From Pseudomonas fortuita (GTDB lineage Bacteria; Pseudomonadota; Gammaproteobacteria; Pseudomonadales; Pseudomonadaceae), in contig NZ_CP114035.2 in assembly GCF_026898135.2 (NCBI RefSeq), positions 2,087,501 through 2,151,500 of the forward strand: 64,000 nt of DNA, written 5' to 3'. Shown here piece after piece: positions 45,220 through 55,779 of the stretch (positions within the stretch are counted from its first letter, which is position 1; every line of letters begins with the position of its first letter). The notes under the pieces are model-generated. The model did not search any database. It was not told where the DNA came from and was given only the letters and a program-made list of their open reading frames with translations. Made by a program: the position numbers and the translations under genes.

Positions 45220-47808
45220 ATGAACACAGCATTTCGCAAGCACCTGCCAGGCACCGACCTGGACTACTTCGATGCCCGTGCGGCGGTCGAGGCGATCAAG
45301 CCCGGCGCCTACGACGGCCTGCCTTACACGTCCCGCGTGCTCGCCGAGAACCTGGTGCGCCGCTGCGACCCGGCAACCCTCGACGCCTCGCTGGGCCAGC
45401 TGATCGAGCGCCAGCGCGACCTCGACTTCCCATGGTTCCCGGCCCGCGTGGTGTGCCACGACATCCTCGGCCAGACCGCGCTGGTCGACCTCGCCGGCCT
45501 GCGCGATGCCATTGCCGACAAGGGTGGCGACCCAGCTGCCGTCAACCCGGTGGTACCGGTGCAACTGATCGTCGACCACTCGCTGGCAGTGGAGTGCGGT
45601 GGCTTCGACCCGCAGGCCTTCGAGAAGAACCGCGCCATTGAAGACCGCCGCAACGAAGACCGCTTTCACTTCATCAACTGGACCAAGAAGGCGTTCAAGA
45701 ATGTCGACGTGATCCAGCCGGGCAACGGCATCATGCACCAGATCAACCTGGAGAAGATGTCGCCTGTCATCCACAACGACCGCGGCGTGGCCTACCCGGA
45801 CACCTGCGTCGGCACCGATAGCCACACCCCGCATGTTGATGCCTTGGGCGTGATCGCCATCGGCGTGGGCGGCCTGGAAGCAGAGAACGTGATGCTCGGC
45901 CGCGCCTCCTGGATGCGCCTGCCGGAAATCGTCGGCGTCGAGCTGACCGGCAAGCTGGCACCGAACATCACCGCCACCGACCTGGTGCTGGCCTTGACCG
46001 AATTCCTGCGCAAACAGAAGGTAGTTGGCGCCTATCTGGAGTTTCACGGTGAAGGTGCCCGGGCCCTGACCCTGGGCGACCGCGCCACCATTTCCAACAT
46101 GGCGCCGGAATACGGCGCCACCGCAGCGATGTTCGCCATCGACCAGCAGACCATCGACTACCTGCGCCTGACCGGCCGTGAAGAGCAGCAGGTCAAGCTG
46201 GTGGAAACCTATGCCAAGGCCACCGGCCTGTGGGCTGACAGCCTGGGCGGCGCCGTCTACGAGCGCACCCTGCGCTTCGACCTGGCGAGCGTGGTGCGCA
46301 ATATGGCCGGCCCGTCCAACCCGCACGCTCGCGTGGCTACCAGCGACCTGGCAGCCAAAGGCATTGCCGGTAGCTGGGAAGAGGTGCCTGGGCAGATGCC
46401 GGACGGCGCGGTAATCATTGCCGCGATCACCAGCTGCACCAACACCAGCAACCCGCGTAACGTGATCGCCGCTGGCCTGATTGCACGCAATGCCAACAGG
46501 CTGGGGCTGGCCCGCAAACCGTGGGTCAAGTCGTCGCTGGCGCCAGGTTCCAAGGCTGTGCAGCTGTACCTGGAAGAAGCGGGGCTGGAGAAGGAGCTGG
46601 AGCAACTCGGTTTCGGCATCGTCGCCTTCGCCTGCACCACCTGCAACGGGATGTCCGGTGCCCTGGACCCGGCGATCCAGCAAGAAATCATCGACCGAGA
46701 CCTGTACGCCACCGCCGTGCTGTCGGGCAACCGCAACTTCGACGGGCGTATCCACCCGTATGCCAAGCAGGCCTTCCTGGCCTCGCCGCCGCTGGTGGTG
46801 GCCTATGCCATTGCCGGTACCATCCGCTTCGACATCGAAAAGGATGTGCTGGGCGTGGTCGATGGCAAGGAAATCCGCCTCAAGGACATCTGGCCGAGTG
46901 ATGAAGAGATTGATGCCGTGGTGCGTGCTGCGGTGAAGCCAGAACAGTTCCGCAAGGTGTATATCCCGATGTTCGCCATCGAGGAAGACCGTGGGCCGAA
47001 GGTGGCGCCGCTGTATGACTGGCGCCCGATGAGCACCTACATCCGTCGCCCCCCGTACTGGGAAGGCGCATTGGCGGGTGAGCGTACCCTGCGCGGCATG
47101 CGCCCGCTGGCGGTACTGCCGGACAACATCACCACCGACCACCTGTCGCCGTCCAACGCCATCATGCTCGACAGCGCCGCCGGTGAGTACCTGGCGAAGA
47201 TGGGCTTGCCGGAAGAGGACTTCAACTCCTACGCCACTCACCGTGGCGACCACCTGACCGCTCAGCGTGCCACCTTCGCCAACCCCAAGCTGTTCAATGA
47301 AATGGTGCGCAAGGAAGACGGTAGCGTGAAGCAGGGCTCGCTGGCGCGTATCGAGCCGGAAGGCAAGGTCACCCGCATGTGGGAGGCAATCGAGACCTAC
47401 ATGCAGCGTAAACAGCCGCTGATCATTGTTGCCGGCGCCGACTACGGCCAGGGTTCGTCCCGTGACTGGGCGGCCAAGGGCGTGCGCCTGGCGGGTGTCG
47501 AGGCCATTGTCGCCGAGGGCTTCGAACGCATACACCGCACCAACCTGGTGGGCATGGGTGTATTGCCGCTGGAGTTCAAGCCAGGCACCGACCGCAAGAC
47601 TCTGGGCCTGGACGGCAGCGAGACCTATGACGTGATTGGCGCGCGTACGCCACGGGCGACCCTGACGTTGGTGGTTACCCGCGCCACTGGCGAGCGCCTG
47701 GAAGTGCCGGTGACCTGCCGCCTGGACACTGCAGAGGAGGTGTCGATCTACGAAGCGGGCGGCGTGCTGCAGCGCTTTGCCCAGGACTTCCTCGAAGCGA
47801 CCGCCTGA
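45220..47808 (+). CDS. acnD: Fe/S-dependent 2-methylcitrate dehydratase AcnD
   Basis: An 862-residue aconitase-A-type enzyme that dehydrates 2-methylcitrate to a 2-methylaconitate isomer. The [4Fe-4S] ligands are in 'ITSCTNTSNPRN' and 'FACTTCNGMSG'. 'GTDSHTPHVDALGVIAIGVGG' and 'ADYGQGSSRDWAAKGVRL' are aconitase signatures. Start ATG at 45220 ('MNTAFRKHLPGTDLDYFDAR') agrees with AcnD. A GTG seven codons upstream is an alternative. It needs PrpF to isomerise its product for AcnB. Confidence 0.95.
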   Translation: MNTAFRKHLPGTDLDYFDARAAVEAIKPGAYDGLPYTSRVLAENLVRRCDPATLDASLGQLIERQRDLDFPWFPARVVCHDILGQTALVDLAGLRDAIADKGGDPAAVNPVVPVQLIVDHSLAVECGGFDPQAFEKNRAIEDRRNEDRFHFINWTKKAFKNVDVIQPGNGIMHQINLEKMSPVIHNDRGVAYPDTCVGTDSHTPHVDALGVIAIGVGGLEAENVMLGRASWMRLPEIVGVELTGKLAPNITATDLVLALTEFLRKQKVVGAYLEFHGEGARALTLGDRATISNMAPEYGATAAMFAIDQQTIDYLRLTGREEQQVKLVETYAKATGLWADSLGGAVYERTLRFDLASVVRNMAGPSNPHARVATSDLAAKGIAGSWEEVPGQMPDGAVIIAAITSCTNTSNPRNVIAAGLIARNANRLGLARKPWVKSSLAPGSKAVQLYLEEAGLEKELEQLGFGIVAFACTTCNGMSGALDPAIQQEIIDRDLYATAVLSGNRNFDGRIHPYAKQAFLASPPLVVAYAIAGTIRFDIEKDVLGVVDGKEIRLKDIWPSDEEIDAVVRAAVKPEQFRKVYIPMFAIEEDRGPKVAPLYDWRPMSTYIRRPPYWEGALAGERTLRGMRPLAVLPDNITTDHLSPSNAIMLDSAAGEYLAKMGLPEEDFNSYATHRGDHLTAQRATFANPKLFNEMVRKEDGSVKQGSLARIEPEGKVTRMWEAIETYMQRKQPLIIVAGADYGQGSSRDWAAKGVRLAGVEAIVAEGFERIHRTNLVGMGVLPLEFKPGTDRKTLGLDGSETYDVIGARTPRATLTLVVTRATGERLEVPVTCRLDTAEEVSIYEAGGVLQRFAQDFLEATA

Positions 47809-47819
47809 ACATGAATCGG

Positions 47820-47922
47820 GGGCCGCATTGCGGCCCATCGCGACACAAGGCCGCTCCCACAACGGGCGGCGCAGTACCTGTGGGAGCGGCCTTGTGTCGC
47901 GAAAGGGCTGCATAGCAGCCCC
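47820..47922. repeat. REP pair with two short hairpins between acnD and prpF
   Basis: GGGCCGC-ATT-GCGGCCC (47820-47836), a REP unit at 47839-47861, its exact 23-bp complement at 47879-47901, and GGGCTGC-ATA-GCAGCCC (47905-47921) follow each other in the acnD-prpF gap. Confidence 0.82.
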
Positions 47923-47958
47923 AGGGTATTTCACCGGACTATCAGGATGCCCAAGACA

Positions 47959-49149
47959 ATGGCACATGTACCCCAGATCAAAATCCCCGCTACCTATATC
48001 CGTGGCGGCACCAGCAAGGGCGTGTTCTTCCGCCTGCAAGACCTGCCCGAACAGGCGCAAATCCCCGGCCCCGCGCGCGACGCACTGCTGCTGCGGGTCA
48101 TTGGCAGCCCTGACCCTTACGGCAAGCAGATCGACGGCATGGGCGGCGCGACGTCGAGCACCAGCAAGACCGTGATCCTGTCGCAAAGCATCAAGCCTGA
48201 GCACGATGTCGACTACCTGTTCGGCCAGGTCAGCATCGACAAGGCTTTCGTCGACTGGAGCGGCAACTGCGGCAACCTGTCCGCCGCAGTGGGTTCGTTC
48301 GCCATCAGCAGCGGCCTGGTCGACCCGGCGCGCATTCCGCGCAACGGCATCGCCACGGTGCGTATCTGGCAGGCGAATATCGGCAAGACCATCATCGCCC
48401 ACGTCCCGATCACCGAAGGTGAAGTCCAGGAGACCGGCGATTTCGAGCTCGACGGCGTGACCTTCCCGGCCGCCGAGGTGCAACTGGCGTTTCTTGACCC
48501 GGCAGCCGATGAAGACGGCGACGGCGGCGCCATGTTCCCTACCGGCCAGCTGATTGATGACCTGGAAGTGCCGGGTGTCGGCACCTTCAAGGCGACCTTG
48601 ATCAATGCTGGTATCCCGACCATTTTTATCAACGCTGCCGATCTCGGCTACACCGGTACCGAACTGCAGGACGCCATCAACGGCGACCCTCAGGCGCTGC
48701 TGCGGTTCGAGACCATTCGCGCCCATGGCGCCGTGCGCATGGGGCTGATCGACAACGTTGAACAGGCTGCCGGGCGTCAGCACACACCAAAAGTGGCGTT
48801 CGTTGCGCCACCGAGCACCTACACTGCGTCCAGTGGCAAGTCGGTGCAGGCAAGTGATATCGACCTGCTGGTGCGGGCCTTGTCGATGGGCAAGCTGCAC
48901 CATGCCATGATGGGGACGGCGGCGGTGGCGATCGGCACTGCGGCGGCCATTCCGGGCACGCTGGTCAACCTCGCCGCTGGTGGGGGCGAGCGTAGCGCTG
49001 TGCGTTTTGGCCACCCTTCGGGCACCCTGCGGGTCGGGGCCGAGGCGCGGCAGGTGGGGGGGGAGTGGACAGTAACCAAGGCAATCATGAGCCGCAGTGC
49101 TCGCGTGCTGATGGAGGGCTGGGTTCGCGTGCCTGGCGACAGCTTCTAA
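47959..49149 (+). CDS. prpF: 2-methylaconitate cis-trans isomerase PrpF
   Basis: A 396-residue protein of the diaminopimelate-epimerase fold that converts the AcnD product into the form that AcnB hydrates. 'IPATYIRGGTSKGVFFRLQDLP' and 'GMGGATSSTSKTVIL' are signatures, and 'DWSGNCGNLSAAVG' carries the conserved Cys-containing loop. The start could instead be ATG at 47947 (400 residues). An AGG lies directly before that codon. Always partnered with AcnD in other bacteria, as here. Confidence 0.94.
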   Translation: MAHVPQIKIPATYIRGGTSKGVFFRLQDLPEQAQIPGPARDALLLRVIGSPDPYGKQIDGMGGATSSTSKTVILSQSIKPEHDVDYLFGQVSIDKAFVDWSGNCGNLSAAVGSFAISSGLVDPARIPRNGIATVRIWQANIGKTIIAHVPITEGEVQETGDFELDGVTFPAAEVQLAFLDPAADEDGDGGAMFPTGQLIDDLEVPGVGTFKATLINAGIPTIFINAADLGYTGTELQDAINGDPQALLRFETIRAHGAVRMGLIDNVEQAAGRQHTPKVAFVAPPSTYTASSGKSVQASDIDLLVRALSMGKLHHAMMGTAAVAIGTAAAIPGTLVNLAAGGGERSAVRFGHPSGTLRVGAEARQVGGEWTVTKAIMSRSARVLMEGWVRVPGDSF

Positions 49150-49179
49150 AGCACCACTGGCGCTCGGCTTTAGTTCGTT

Positions 49180-49198
49180 GGGGCCGCATAGCGGCCCC
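49180..49198. repeat. Short hairpin between prpF and prpD
   Basis: GGGGCCGC-ATA-GCGGCCCC, 31 bp after prpF and 24 bp before prpD, without a T-run. It belongs to the recurring GGGCYGC-N3-GCRGCCC set. Confidence 0.6.
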
Positions 49199-49221
49199 GG
49201 CAATTCTGAAGGGAGCTGGAT

Positions 49222-50706
49222 ATGAGCGCCAACGTAGACCTCAACGACCGCCCGGACTACGACCGGGTGCTGCAAACCCTGGCCGACTACGCCCTCGGTT
49301 ACCGGGTCGAGTCCCTCGAGGCCCTGGACACCGCGCGCAATTGCCTGATGGACACCCTTGGCTGCGGCCTGCTGGCCCTGCGCTTCCCTGAATGCACCAA
49401 GCTCCTCGGCCCTCAGGTGGAAGGCACGCTGGTCCCCAATGGTGCCCGCGTCCCCGGCACCGCCTACCGTCTGGACCCGGTCAAGGCTGCCTGGGACATC
49501 GGCTGCACGGTGCGCTGGCTGGACTACAACGACACCTGGCTGGCCGCTGAATGGGCTCATCCCTCGGATAACCTTGGCGGTATCCTGGCTGTTGCTGATC
49601 ACCTGTCCCAGAAACATGTAGCCGCAGGTGAGGCACCGCTGCTGATGCGTGATGTGCTTGAGGCCATGGTCATGGCGCATGAGATCCAGGGTGTGCTGGC
49701 ACTGGAAAATTCATTCAACCGCGTCGGCCTCGATCATGTGATTCTGGTGAAGGTGGCTTCAACCGCCGTGTGTGCCAGGCTGATGGGGGCCAATCGCGAG
49801 CAGATGCTCTCGGCCTTGTCCCACGCCTTTGTCGACGGTCAGGCCCTGCGTACCTATCGCCACGCGCCCAATGCAGGTTCGCGCAAGTCCTGGGCCGCTG
49901 GTGATGCTTCCAGCCGGGGCGTGCGCCTGGCCGATATCGCCCTGCGCGGGGAGATGGGCGTGCCGAGCGTGCTCACGGCCCCGCAGTGGGGCTTCTACGA
50001 CGTGTTGTTCAGCCATACCAACAAAGATCTGGCACTCAAACCTGCCGGGCAGCAGGCGCTGCGTGTGTCGCAGGCCTTGGGCAGCTACGTGATGGAAAAC
50101 GTGCTGTTCAAGGTCAGTTTCCCTGCCGAATTCCACGCCCAGACCGCCTGCGAGGCGGCGGTAACCCTGCATCCACTGGTACGCAACCGCCTGCATGAAA
50201 TCGACCGTATCGTCATCACCACTCAGGAGTCGGCGATCCGCATCATTTCCAAGAGTGGCCCGCTGGCCAATGCTGCCGATCGTGACCACTGCCTGCAGTA
50301 CATGGTGGCGATACCGCTGATCTTTGGTCATTTGATGGCCGAGCATTATGAGGATGCCTTCCATGCCAACCACCCGAGCATCGACCGCCTGCGCGAGAAG
50401 ATGGAGGTGGTCGAAGACCCGCGCTTCAGTCGCGAGTATCTGGAGCCGGACAAGCGCTCGATTGCCAACGCGCTGCAGGTGTTTTTCAAGGATGGCAGCA
50501 GTACCGCGCAGGTCGTGGTGGAGTACCCGATCGGGCACCGGCGGCGGCGCGGGGAGGGCATACCGCTGCTGGAGGCCAAGTTCAGGGCAAACCTGGGGAC
50601 GCGATTTGCCCGTCAGCGGTGTGCGCAGATTGTGAATGTGTGCAAGGACCAGCAGCGGCTGGAGGGGATGGCGGTGCACAGGTTTGTGGATTTGTTTGTG
50701 ATCTGA
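49222..50706 (+). CDS. prpD: 2-methylcitrate dehydratase PrpD (iron-independent)
   Basis: A 494-residue MmgE/PrpD-family enzyme that dehydrates 2-methylcitrate to cis-2-methylaconitate without an Fe/S cluster. '[23 protein letters not shown]', '[23 protein letters not shown]' and '[21 protein letters not shown]' are family landmarks. GGGAG precedes the ATG at 49222. It duplicates the chemistry of AcnD plus PrpF in the same operon. It is the last gene before a bidirectional terminator. Confidence 0.96.
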   Translation: MSANVDLNDRPDYDRVLQTLADYALGYRVESLEALDTARNCLMDTLGCGLLALRFPECTKLLGPQVEGTLVPNGARVPGTAYRLDPVKAAWDIGCTVRWLDYNDTWLAAEWAHPSDNLGGILAVADHLSQKHVAAGEAPLLMRDVLEAMVMAHEIQGVLALENSFNRVGLDHVILVKVASTAVCARLMGANREQMLSALSHAFVDGQALRTYRHAPNAGSRKSWAAGDASSRGVRLADIALRGEMGVPSVLTAPQWGFYDVLFSHTNKDLALKPAGQQALRVSQALGSYVMENVLFKVSFPAEFHAQTACEAAVTLHPLVRNRLHEIDRIVITTQESAIRIISKSGPLANAADRDHCLQYMVAIPLIFGHLMAEHYEDAFHANHPSIDRLREKMEVVEDPRFSREYLEPDKRSIANALQVFFKDGSSTAQVVVEYPIGHRRRRGEGIPLLEAKFRANLGTRFARQRCAQIVNVCKDQQRLEGMAVHRFVDLFVI

Positions 50707-50731
50707 GGTTGCCAGTACAGCCTGAAACAAA

Positions 50732-50762
50732 AAAGCCCCGGCATCGCTGCCGGGGCTTTCTT
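50732..50762. terminator. Bidirectional terminator between prpD and acnB
   Basis: AAAGCCCCGGC and GCCGGGGCTTT arms around ATCGCT, with A-rich and T-rich flanks. Confidence 0.9.
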
Positions 50763-50780
50763 TACAACCTGTAACTCAGC

Positions 50781-53390
50781 TTAGGCCTGAACCACCGGGA
50801 TCTTGGCGTTGGCTGCCGCTTCGCGGAACTCGGCGATCTGGTCGAAGCTCAGGTAGCGGTATACATCGGCAGCCATGCTGTCGATGTCTTTCGCGTACTG
50901 CATGTACTCTTCGACGGTCGGCAGCTTGCCGATGATCGAAGCGACAGCAGCCAGCTCGGCCGATGCCAGGTACACGTTGGTAGCATCGCCCAGACGGTTC
51001 GGGAAGTTACGGGTCGAAGTGGAGACCACGGTCGAACCGGTCTGCACACGCGCCTGGTTACCCATGCACAGCGAGCAGCCTGGCATTTCCATGCGCGCAC
51101 CGGCCTTGCCGTAGATGCCGTAGTAGCCTTCTTCGGTCAGCTGGTGAGCATCCATCTTGGTTGGCGGAGCCAGCCACAGGCGGGTCGGGATACCGCCCTT
51201 GACCTTCTCCAGCAGCTTGCCGGCAGCGCGGAAGTGGCCGATGTTGGTCATGCACGAACCGATGAACACTTCGTCGATCTTCTCGCCCTGTACCGAAGAC
51301 AGCAGGCGGGCGTCGTCCGGGTCGTTCGGCGCGCAGAGCACGGGCTCTTTGACGTCGGCCAGGTCAATTTCGATGATTTCGGCGTACTCGGCATCGGCGT
51401 CGGCCGACAGCAGCTCAGGGTTGGCCAGCCAGGCTTCCATGGCCTGGGCGCGGCGTTCCAGGGTGCGGGCATCGCCGTAGCCTTCGCCGATCATCCAGCG
51501 CAGCAGGGTGATGTTGGACGTCAGGTACTCGGCAATGGCCTTCTCTGGCAGCTTGATGGTGCAACCGGCAGCGGAACGCTCGGCCGAGGCGTCGGACAGC
51601 TCGAAGGCTTGCTCGACGGTGAGTTCGTCCAGGCCTTCGATTTCCAGGATGCGGCCGGAGAAGGCGTTTTTCTTGCCTTTCTTCTCGACGGTCAGCAGGC
51701 CTTTCTGGATGGCGTAGTAAGGGATGGCATGCACCAGGTCACGCAGGGTGATGCCGGGTTGCAGTTTGCCCTTGAAGCGCACCAGGATCGACTCTGGCAT
51801 GTCCAGCGGCATGACGCCGGTGGCGGCGGCGAAGGCCACCAGGCCGGAACCGGCCGGGAACGAGATGCCGATCGGGAAGCGGGTGTGCGAGTCGCCGCCG
51901 GTACCGACGGTGTCAGGCATCAGCATGCGGTTCAGCCAGCTGTGGATGATACCGTCGCCTGGGCGCAACGACACGCCGCCACGGGTGCGGATGAAGTCTG
52001 GCAGGGTGTGGTGGGTGGTGACGTCGATCGGCTTCGGATAGGCCGCGGTGTGGCAGAACGACTGCATGACCAGGTCAGCGGAGAAGCCCAGGCACGCCAG
52101 GTCTTTCAGCTCGTCGCGGGTCATCGGGCCAGTGGTGTCCTGGGAACCGACGGTGGTCATCTTCGGCTCGCAGTAAGCACCTGGGCGCACGCCCTGGCCT
52201 TCTGGCAGGCCACAGGCACGGCCAACCATTTTTTGCGCCAGAGTGAAGCCCTTGCCGGAATCGGCAGGCTGCTCGGGTTTCTTGAACAGGTCGGAAGCAC
52301 CCAGGCCCAGCTCGGCGCGGGCTTTTTCGGTCAGGCCACGGCCAACGATCAGCGGGATACGGCCGCCAGCGCGGACTTCGTCCAGCAGCACTTCGGTTTT
52401 CAGCTCGAAGTTGGTGACCAGTTCGTCGCTGCCGTGACGGCGTACTTCACCTTTGTAAGGGTAAACGTCGATGACGTCGCCCATGCCCAGGTTGGTGCAG
52501 TCGAATTCGATCGGCAGGGCGCCGGCGTCTTCCATGGTGTTGTAGAAGATCGGGGCGATCTTGGTGCCGAAGCAGAAGCCACCGGCGCGCTTGTTCGGCA
52601 CGTACGGAATGTCGTCGCCGAAGAACCACAGTACCGAGTTGGTAGCGGATTTACGCGAGGAGCCGGTACCGACCACGTCACCTACATAGGCAACCGGGAA
52701 GCCCTTGGCCTTGACGGCTTCGATCTGTGCCAGCGGGCCGACCGAACCAGGCTGCTGCGGCTCGATGCCGTCGCGGGCCATTTTCAGCATGGCCAGGGCG
52801 TGCAGCGGGATGTCAGGGCGCGACCAGGCGTCCGGAGCAGGCGACAGGTCGTCGGTGTTGGTTTCGCCAGGCACCTTGAACACGGTCAGGGTGTACTTCT
52901 CGGCGATGGCCGGGCGGGCGGTGAACCACTCGCCGGCAGCCCAGGAGTCCAGCACGGCCTTGGCGTGAGCGTTGCCGGCCTTGGCTTTTTCGGCCACGTC
53001 GTGGAAGGCATCGAACATCAGCAGGGTGTGCTTGAGCTGTTCGGCCGCGACGGCGCCCAGTTCGGCGTCATCCAGCAGTGCGACCAGCGTTTCGATGTTG
53101 TAGCCGCCCTGCATGGTGCCCAGCAGTTCGGTGGCGTGCTTGCGGTCGATCAGTGGCGACTTGGCTTCGCCCTTGGCAACAGCAGAGAGGAAAGCGGCCT
53201 TGACGTAGGCAGCTTCGTCGACCCCTGGCGGTACGCGGTTGGTGATCAGGTCTACGAGGAAGGCTTCTTCGCCGGCCGGCGGGTTTTTCAGCAGCTCGAC
53301 CAGGCCTGCAGTTTGTTCGGCGTTCAGCGGCTGGGGCACGATACCCAGGGCGGCACGCTCTTCGATGTGTTTGCGGTAGGCTTCAAGCAC
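50781..53390 (-). CDS. acnB: Aconitate hydratase B / 2-methylisocitrate dehydratase AcnB
   Basis: An 869-residue TCA-cycle aconitase that also hydrates 2-methylaconitate to 2-methylisocitrate. The N-terminal HEAT-like domain ('[29 protein letters not shown]') and swivel domain precede the catalytic core. Fe/S ligands are in '[12 protein letters not shown]' and '[10 protein letters not shown]'. The GTG at 53390 gives the family N-terminus '[13 protein letters not shown]' and has GAGGG upstream. An ATG five codons earlier (53405) also has a good Shine-Dalgarno. It completes the methylcitrate route started by the convergent prp operon. Confidence 0.96.
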   Translation of the reverse strand: MLEAYRKHIEERAALGIVPQPLNAEQTAGLVELLKNPPAGEEAFLVDLITNRVPPGVDEAAYVKAAFLSAVAKGEAKSPLIDRKHATELLGTMQGGYNIETLVALLDDAELGAVAAEQLKHTLLMFDAFHDVAEKAKAGNAHAKAVLDSWAAGEWFTARPAIAEKYTLTVFKVPGETNTDDLSPAPDAWSRPDIPLHALAMLKMARDGIEPQQPGSVGPLAQIEAVKAKGFPVAYVGDVVGTGSSRKSATNSVLWFFGDDIPYVPNKRAGGFCFGTKIAPIFYNTMEDAGALPIEFDCTNLGMGDVIDVYPYKGEVRRHGSDELVTNFELKTEVLLDEVRAGGRIPLIVGRGLTEKARAELGLGASDLFKKPEQPADSGKGFTLAQKMVGRACGLPEGQGVRPGAYCEPKMTTVGSQDTTGPMTRDELKDLACLGFSADLVMQSFCHTAAYPKPIDVTTHHTLPDFIRTRGGVSLRPGDGIIHSWLNRMLMPDTVGTGGDSHTRFPIGISFPAGSGLVAFAAATGVMPLDMPESILVRFKGKLQPGITLRDLVHAIPYYAIQKGLLTVEKKGKKNAFSGRILEIEGLDELTVEQAFELSDASAERSAAGCTIKLPEKAIAEYLTSNITLLRWMIGEGYGDARTLERRAQAMEAWLANPELLSADADAEYAEIIEIDLADVKEPVLCAPNDPDDARLLSSVQGEKIDEVFIGSCMTNIGHFRAAGKLLEKVKGGIPTRLWLAPPTKMDAHQLTEEGYYGIYGKAGARMEMPGCSLCMGNQARVQTGSTVVSTSTRNFPNRLGDATNVYLASAELAAVASIIGKLPTVEEYMQYAKDIDSMAADVYRYLSFDQIAEFREAAANAKIPVVQA

Positions 53391-53796
53391 AGTTATTTCC
53401 CTCATCAGTGGTCCCTAAAGGGGGTCCGGGACGCTTATCCAGCATTCAATGCACCCATGCGCTGCGCCGGCTTTGTGGGCCGCCCAGCCAGAGTCGCAAA
53501 GAATCCTTACAGAAGCTGCTTTCAAAGTTTTACGCCTGCAGAACGGGGAGCTGATGAGGGCTGGCACGGGCATGCGAGGGGTGCATGGCCCGGGCCAACG
53601 CCGTTCTACCGGATTAACTGTGCTCGTGACGCTTTGAAAACAGCTTCCAACGGACATTGTTGCCTTCGAAAAGGCCGGATGATTCTACGGCAAAAAAAGC
53701 CCGAAGGTAAGGCGGTGAACATGACTTTAACGAGTGACCCTGGTTAGACAAAGGGCTAACATGGGCCGGTGTTCCACCGCCAAGCTGTTGTTTTTC
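53391..53796. other. Intergenic region upstream of acnB and the DUF1289 gene
   Basis: About 400 bp between divergent genes. It must contain the acnB promoter. I recognise no repeat, RNA motif or conserved small gene; the short open frames here look incidental. Confidence 0.45.
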
Positions 53797-54279
53797 ATGT
53801 CCAACAAGTCCATCAAAACCCCTTGCGTCGGCCTGTGCTCCACGGTGTACGGAGACACGGTGTGCCGTGGCTGCAAGCGTTTTCACCACGAAGTGATCAA
53901 CTGGAACGGCTACGACGACGCGCAGAAGCGTGCGGTGTGGCTGCGCCTTGAGCAGTTGCTGGTACAGGTGATGATGGCCAAGCTGGAAGTGTTCGACAAA
54001 AGCCTGTTGCGCCAGCAACTGGAGCAGCGCTCCATCCGCTTTGTCGATCAGCAGTCGGAATATTGCTGGGCTTACCAGCTGATAGCCCGCGGGGCGCGGA
54101 TGATCCGTGACCTGGAGGCCTACGGCATGGTGTTGCTGCCGGAGTTCCGTGGCTGGGAACTGCCGCAACTGCGCGACGCCATCGATCGCGAGTTCTTCCT
54201 GCTTTCAGAAGCGCATTACCAGCGCTACATCGCTCCCAGCTTCCTGCGCGATGCCATGGGCAGCGCGCAGGGCCAGTGA
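53797..54279 (+). CDS. DUF1289 domain-containing protein
   Basis: A 160-residue protein with an N-terminal DUF1289 domain: 'KTPCVGLCSTVYGDTVCRGCKRFHHEVINW' carries four cysteines in a C-x3-C ... C-x2-C pattern suited to zinc or an Fe/S cluster. The rest (about 55-160) is helical with conserved-looking aromatic residues ('FRGWELPQLRDAIDREFF'). Start is uncertain: ATG at 53797 begins directly before the domain but has a weak ribosome site, whereas ATG at 53761 has AAGGG. Function unknown. Confidence 0.82.
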   Translation: MSNKSIKTPCVGLCSTVYGDTVCRGCKRFHHEVINWNGYDDAQKRAVWLRLEQLLVQVMMAKLEVFDKSLLRQQLEQRSIRFVDQQSEYCWAYQLIARGARMIRDLEAYGMVLLPEFRGWELPQLRDAIDREFFLLSEAHYQRYIAPSFLRDAMGSAQGQ

Positions 54280-54289
54280 GCAGGGCGAA

Positions 54290-54646
54290 TCAGTCGCCGG
54301 TATATTCGCAACCACTGGTGCAGGTTTCGTGGATGCGCACCTTCGACAGCTCTGGCATCAGCGGCTTGACCTGGTCCCAGATCCACTTGGCGATCACTTC
54401 GCTGGTCGGGTTTTCCAGGCCAGGGATGTCGTTCAGGTAATTGTGGTCCAGTTGCTCGTAAATGGGCTTGAAGATCGCCTTGACCTCGGCGAAGTCGCGG
54501 ATCCAGCCCGTGTGCGGGTCGAGCGGGCCGGTCAGGTGCAGGCCGACCTTGAACGAGTGGCCATGCAGGCGGCCGCATTTGTGCCCTTCAGGGACGTGGG
54601 GCAGGCGATGGGCCGATTCGAATGTGAATTCTTTGAAAATTTCCAC
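54290..54646 (-). CDS. queD: 6-carboxy-5,6,7,8-tetrahydropterin synthase QueD
   Basis: A 118-residue enzyme of the PTPS family in queuosine/7-deazaguanine synthesis from dihydroneopterin triphosphate. Zinc ligands are the His of 'ESAHRLP' and the two of 'GRLHGHSF', with the catalytic Cys in 'HKCGRLHGH'. '[11 protein letters not shown]', 'LDHNYLNDI' and '[10 protein letters not shown]' complete the site. It starts at GTG, fixed by the family N-terminus '[17 protein letters not shown]'. Convergent with the DUF1289 gene, 10 bp apart. Confidence 0.95.
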   Translation of the reverse strand: MEIFKEFTFESAHRLPHVPEGHKCGRLHGHSFKVGLHLTGPLDPHTGWIRDFAEVKAIFKPIYEQLDHNYLNDIPGLENPTSEVIAKWIWDQVKPLMPELSKVRIHETCTSGCEYTGD

Positions 54647-54699
54647 GCTGTCATAACTCTGTGTGAATCAATAATGCGCGCAGTCTACCAGCATGGCCG

Positions 54700-55779
54700 T
54701 TACAAGGCTTGCAGGCGTTCATGCAGCCGCCCGGTGGCGACCAGCTCCAGCAGCTCGTCGCCCAGGCGCTGGCTTTCAGCGATGGCCTTGTACCAATAGC
54801 GCTTGCGGCCTGGTGCATCGCCCAGGAAGCGCTTGAAGTCGTTGCGGTCGGGCAGCTTGCCGTAGGGCAAGGCGGCCAGGTATTGCGGCGAAGGGGTCAT
54901 CAGCAGCACGTTCTGCAGGCGGGTGGCATCGCCCTTGCGCCAAGGCAAGGCTTTGTCGAACCAGCCCGGTACCACCTTGTCGGTGAAGTGCGGGTACAGC
55001 ACCAGATCGTCGCCACGGTAGGGCAGGTCGAGGTGGTAGTCGAGCAGGCCGCCGTCGCGGTAGGTGCCGGCGCCAGCACCGGGGATGTCTTTCACGCCGT
55101 GCATGACCATGGGGATCGAACCCGAGGCCAGCAGGGCGTGGCGCAGGTTGGTCAGGTCCAGCGGCAGGTAGCGTGAGGGGAAGTCGGTCAGTGCGTCGAG
55201 CGGCGGCGCGGCGCGCCCGTCATGCAGGATGATGCGCTCGAAGTGGCGCGCCAGCCGCGAACGGCCAAGCAGGTTGCTGGCAACTACCGAGCCCAGGCCC
55301 AGGCCCAGCCGGCCGCGATGGTCGTGGGCAAGCTGGCCGTGGCTTTTCACTACCAGGATATTCAGGTGATAGTGCGGGTTGGCCAGCAGTTGGGCGTCAC
55401 GGCCCTGCAGCAGGTCGTCGAGCATGCGTTGGCAACTGTGGCTGATTTCGGCCGGGGTGGCGCCCTTGGCAAAATCCAGTTCGGTGTACAGCTCGCCCAG
55501 CCGACGGATACCGGCGATGGGGTCCTCGAGGCAGGCGCTGGCGAAGCGCCAGGCACCGATCGAAGCGCCTATCAGGGCGCGCTGGCGGGGTGCCGAAGGC
55601 AGCCACTCGCCGAACAGTGCCAGGTCCAGCCCCTGGATACCCAGCGGCTTGGGCCCACCGGCTGCACCCGGCAGCACCCCGACATCGGCGGCTTGCAGGC
55701 CGCGCTCGCGGATGTGTTGCAGGGCACGCTGGCCGGCCTTGAAGGTGAGGGCAGGGTACTTGATGTGGATGGCGCTCAT
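54700..55779 (-). CDS. Patatin-like phospholipase family protein (second, divergent type)
   Basis: A 359-residue predicted serine hydrolase unrelated in detail to the one at 17083. The nucleophile motif is GASIG ('RALIGASIGAWRFASACL'), preceded by a glycine-rich loop ('VGVLPGAAGGPKPLG') and matched by 'YRDGGLLDYHLDLP' with the catalytic Asp. No signal peptide. ATG at 55779 is preferred over one six codons upstream. The substrate is unknown. Confidence 0.85.
   Translation of the reverse strand: MSAIHIKYPALTFKAGQRALQHIRERGLQAADVGVLPGAAGGPKPLGIQGLDLALFGEWLPSAPRQRALIGASIGAWRFASACLEDPIAGIRRLGELYTELDFAKGATPAEISHSCQRMLDDLLQGRDAQLLANPHYHLNILVVKSHGQLAHDHRGRLGLGLGSVVASNLLGRSRLARHFERIILHDGRAAPPLDALTDFPSRYLPLDLTNLRHALLASGSIPMVMHGVKDIPGAGAGTYRDGGLLDYHLDLPYRGDDLVLYPHFTDKVVPGWFDKALPWRKGDATRLQNVLLMTPSPQYLAALPYGKLPDRNDFKRFLGDAPGRKRYWYKAIAESQRLGDELLELVATGRLHERLQAL

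Noticed and set aside
44959-49680. A 1573-codon open frame on the minus strand across prpC, acnD and prpF
   Set aside because: It is exactly antisense to three well-supported enzymes, its translation is rich in His, Gln, Arg and Gly without any domain, and long antisense frames are expected in GC-rich DNA.
51144-53747. An 867-codon plus-strand frame opposite acnB
   Set aside because: Antisense shadow of a certain gene; low-complexity translation without family signatures.
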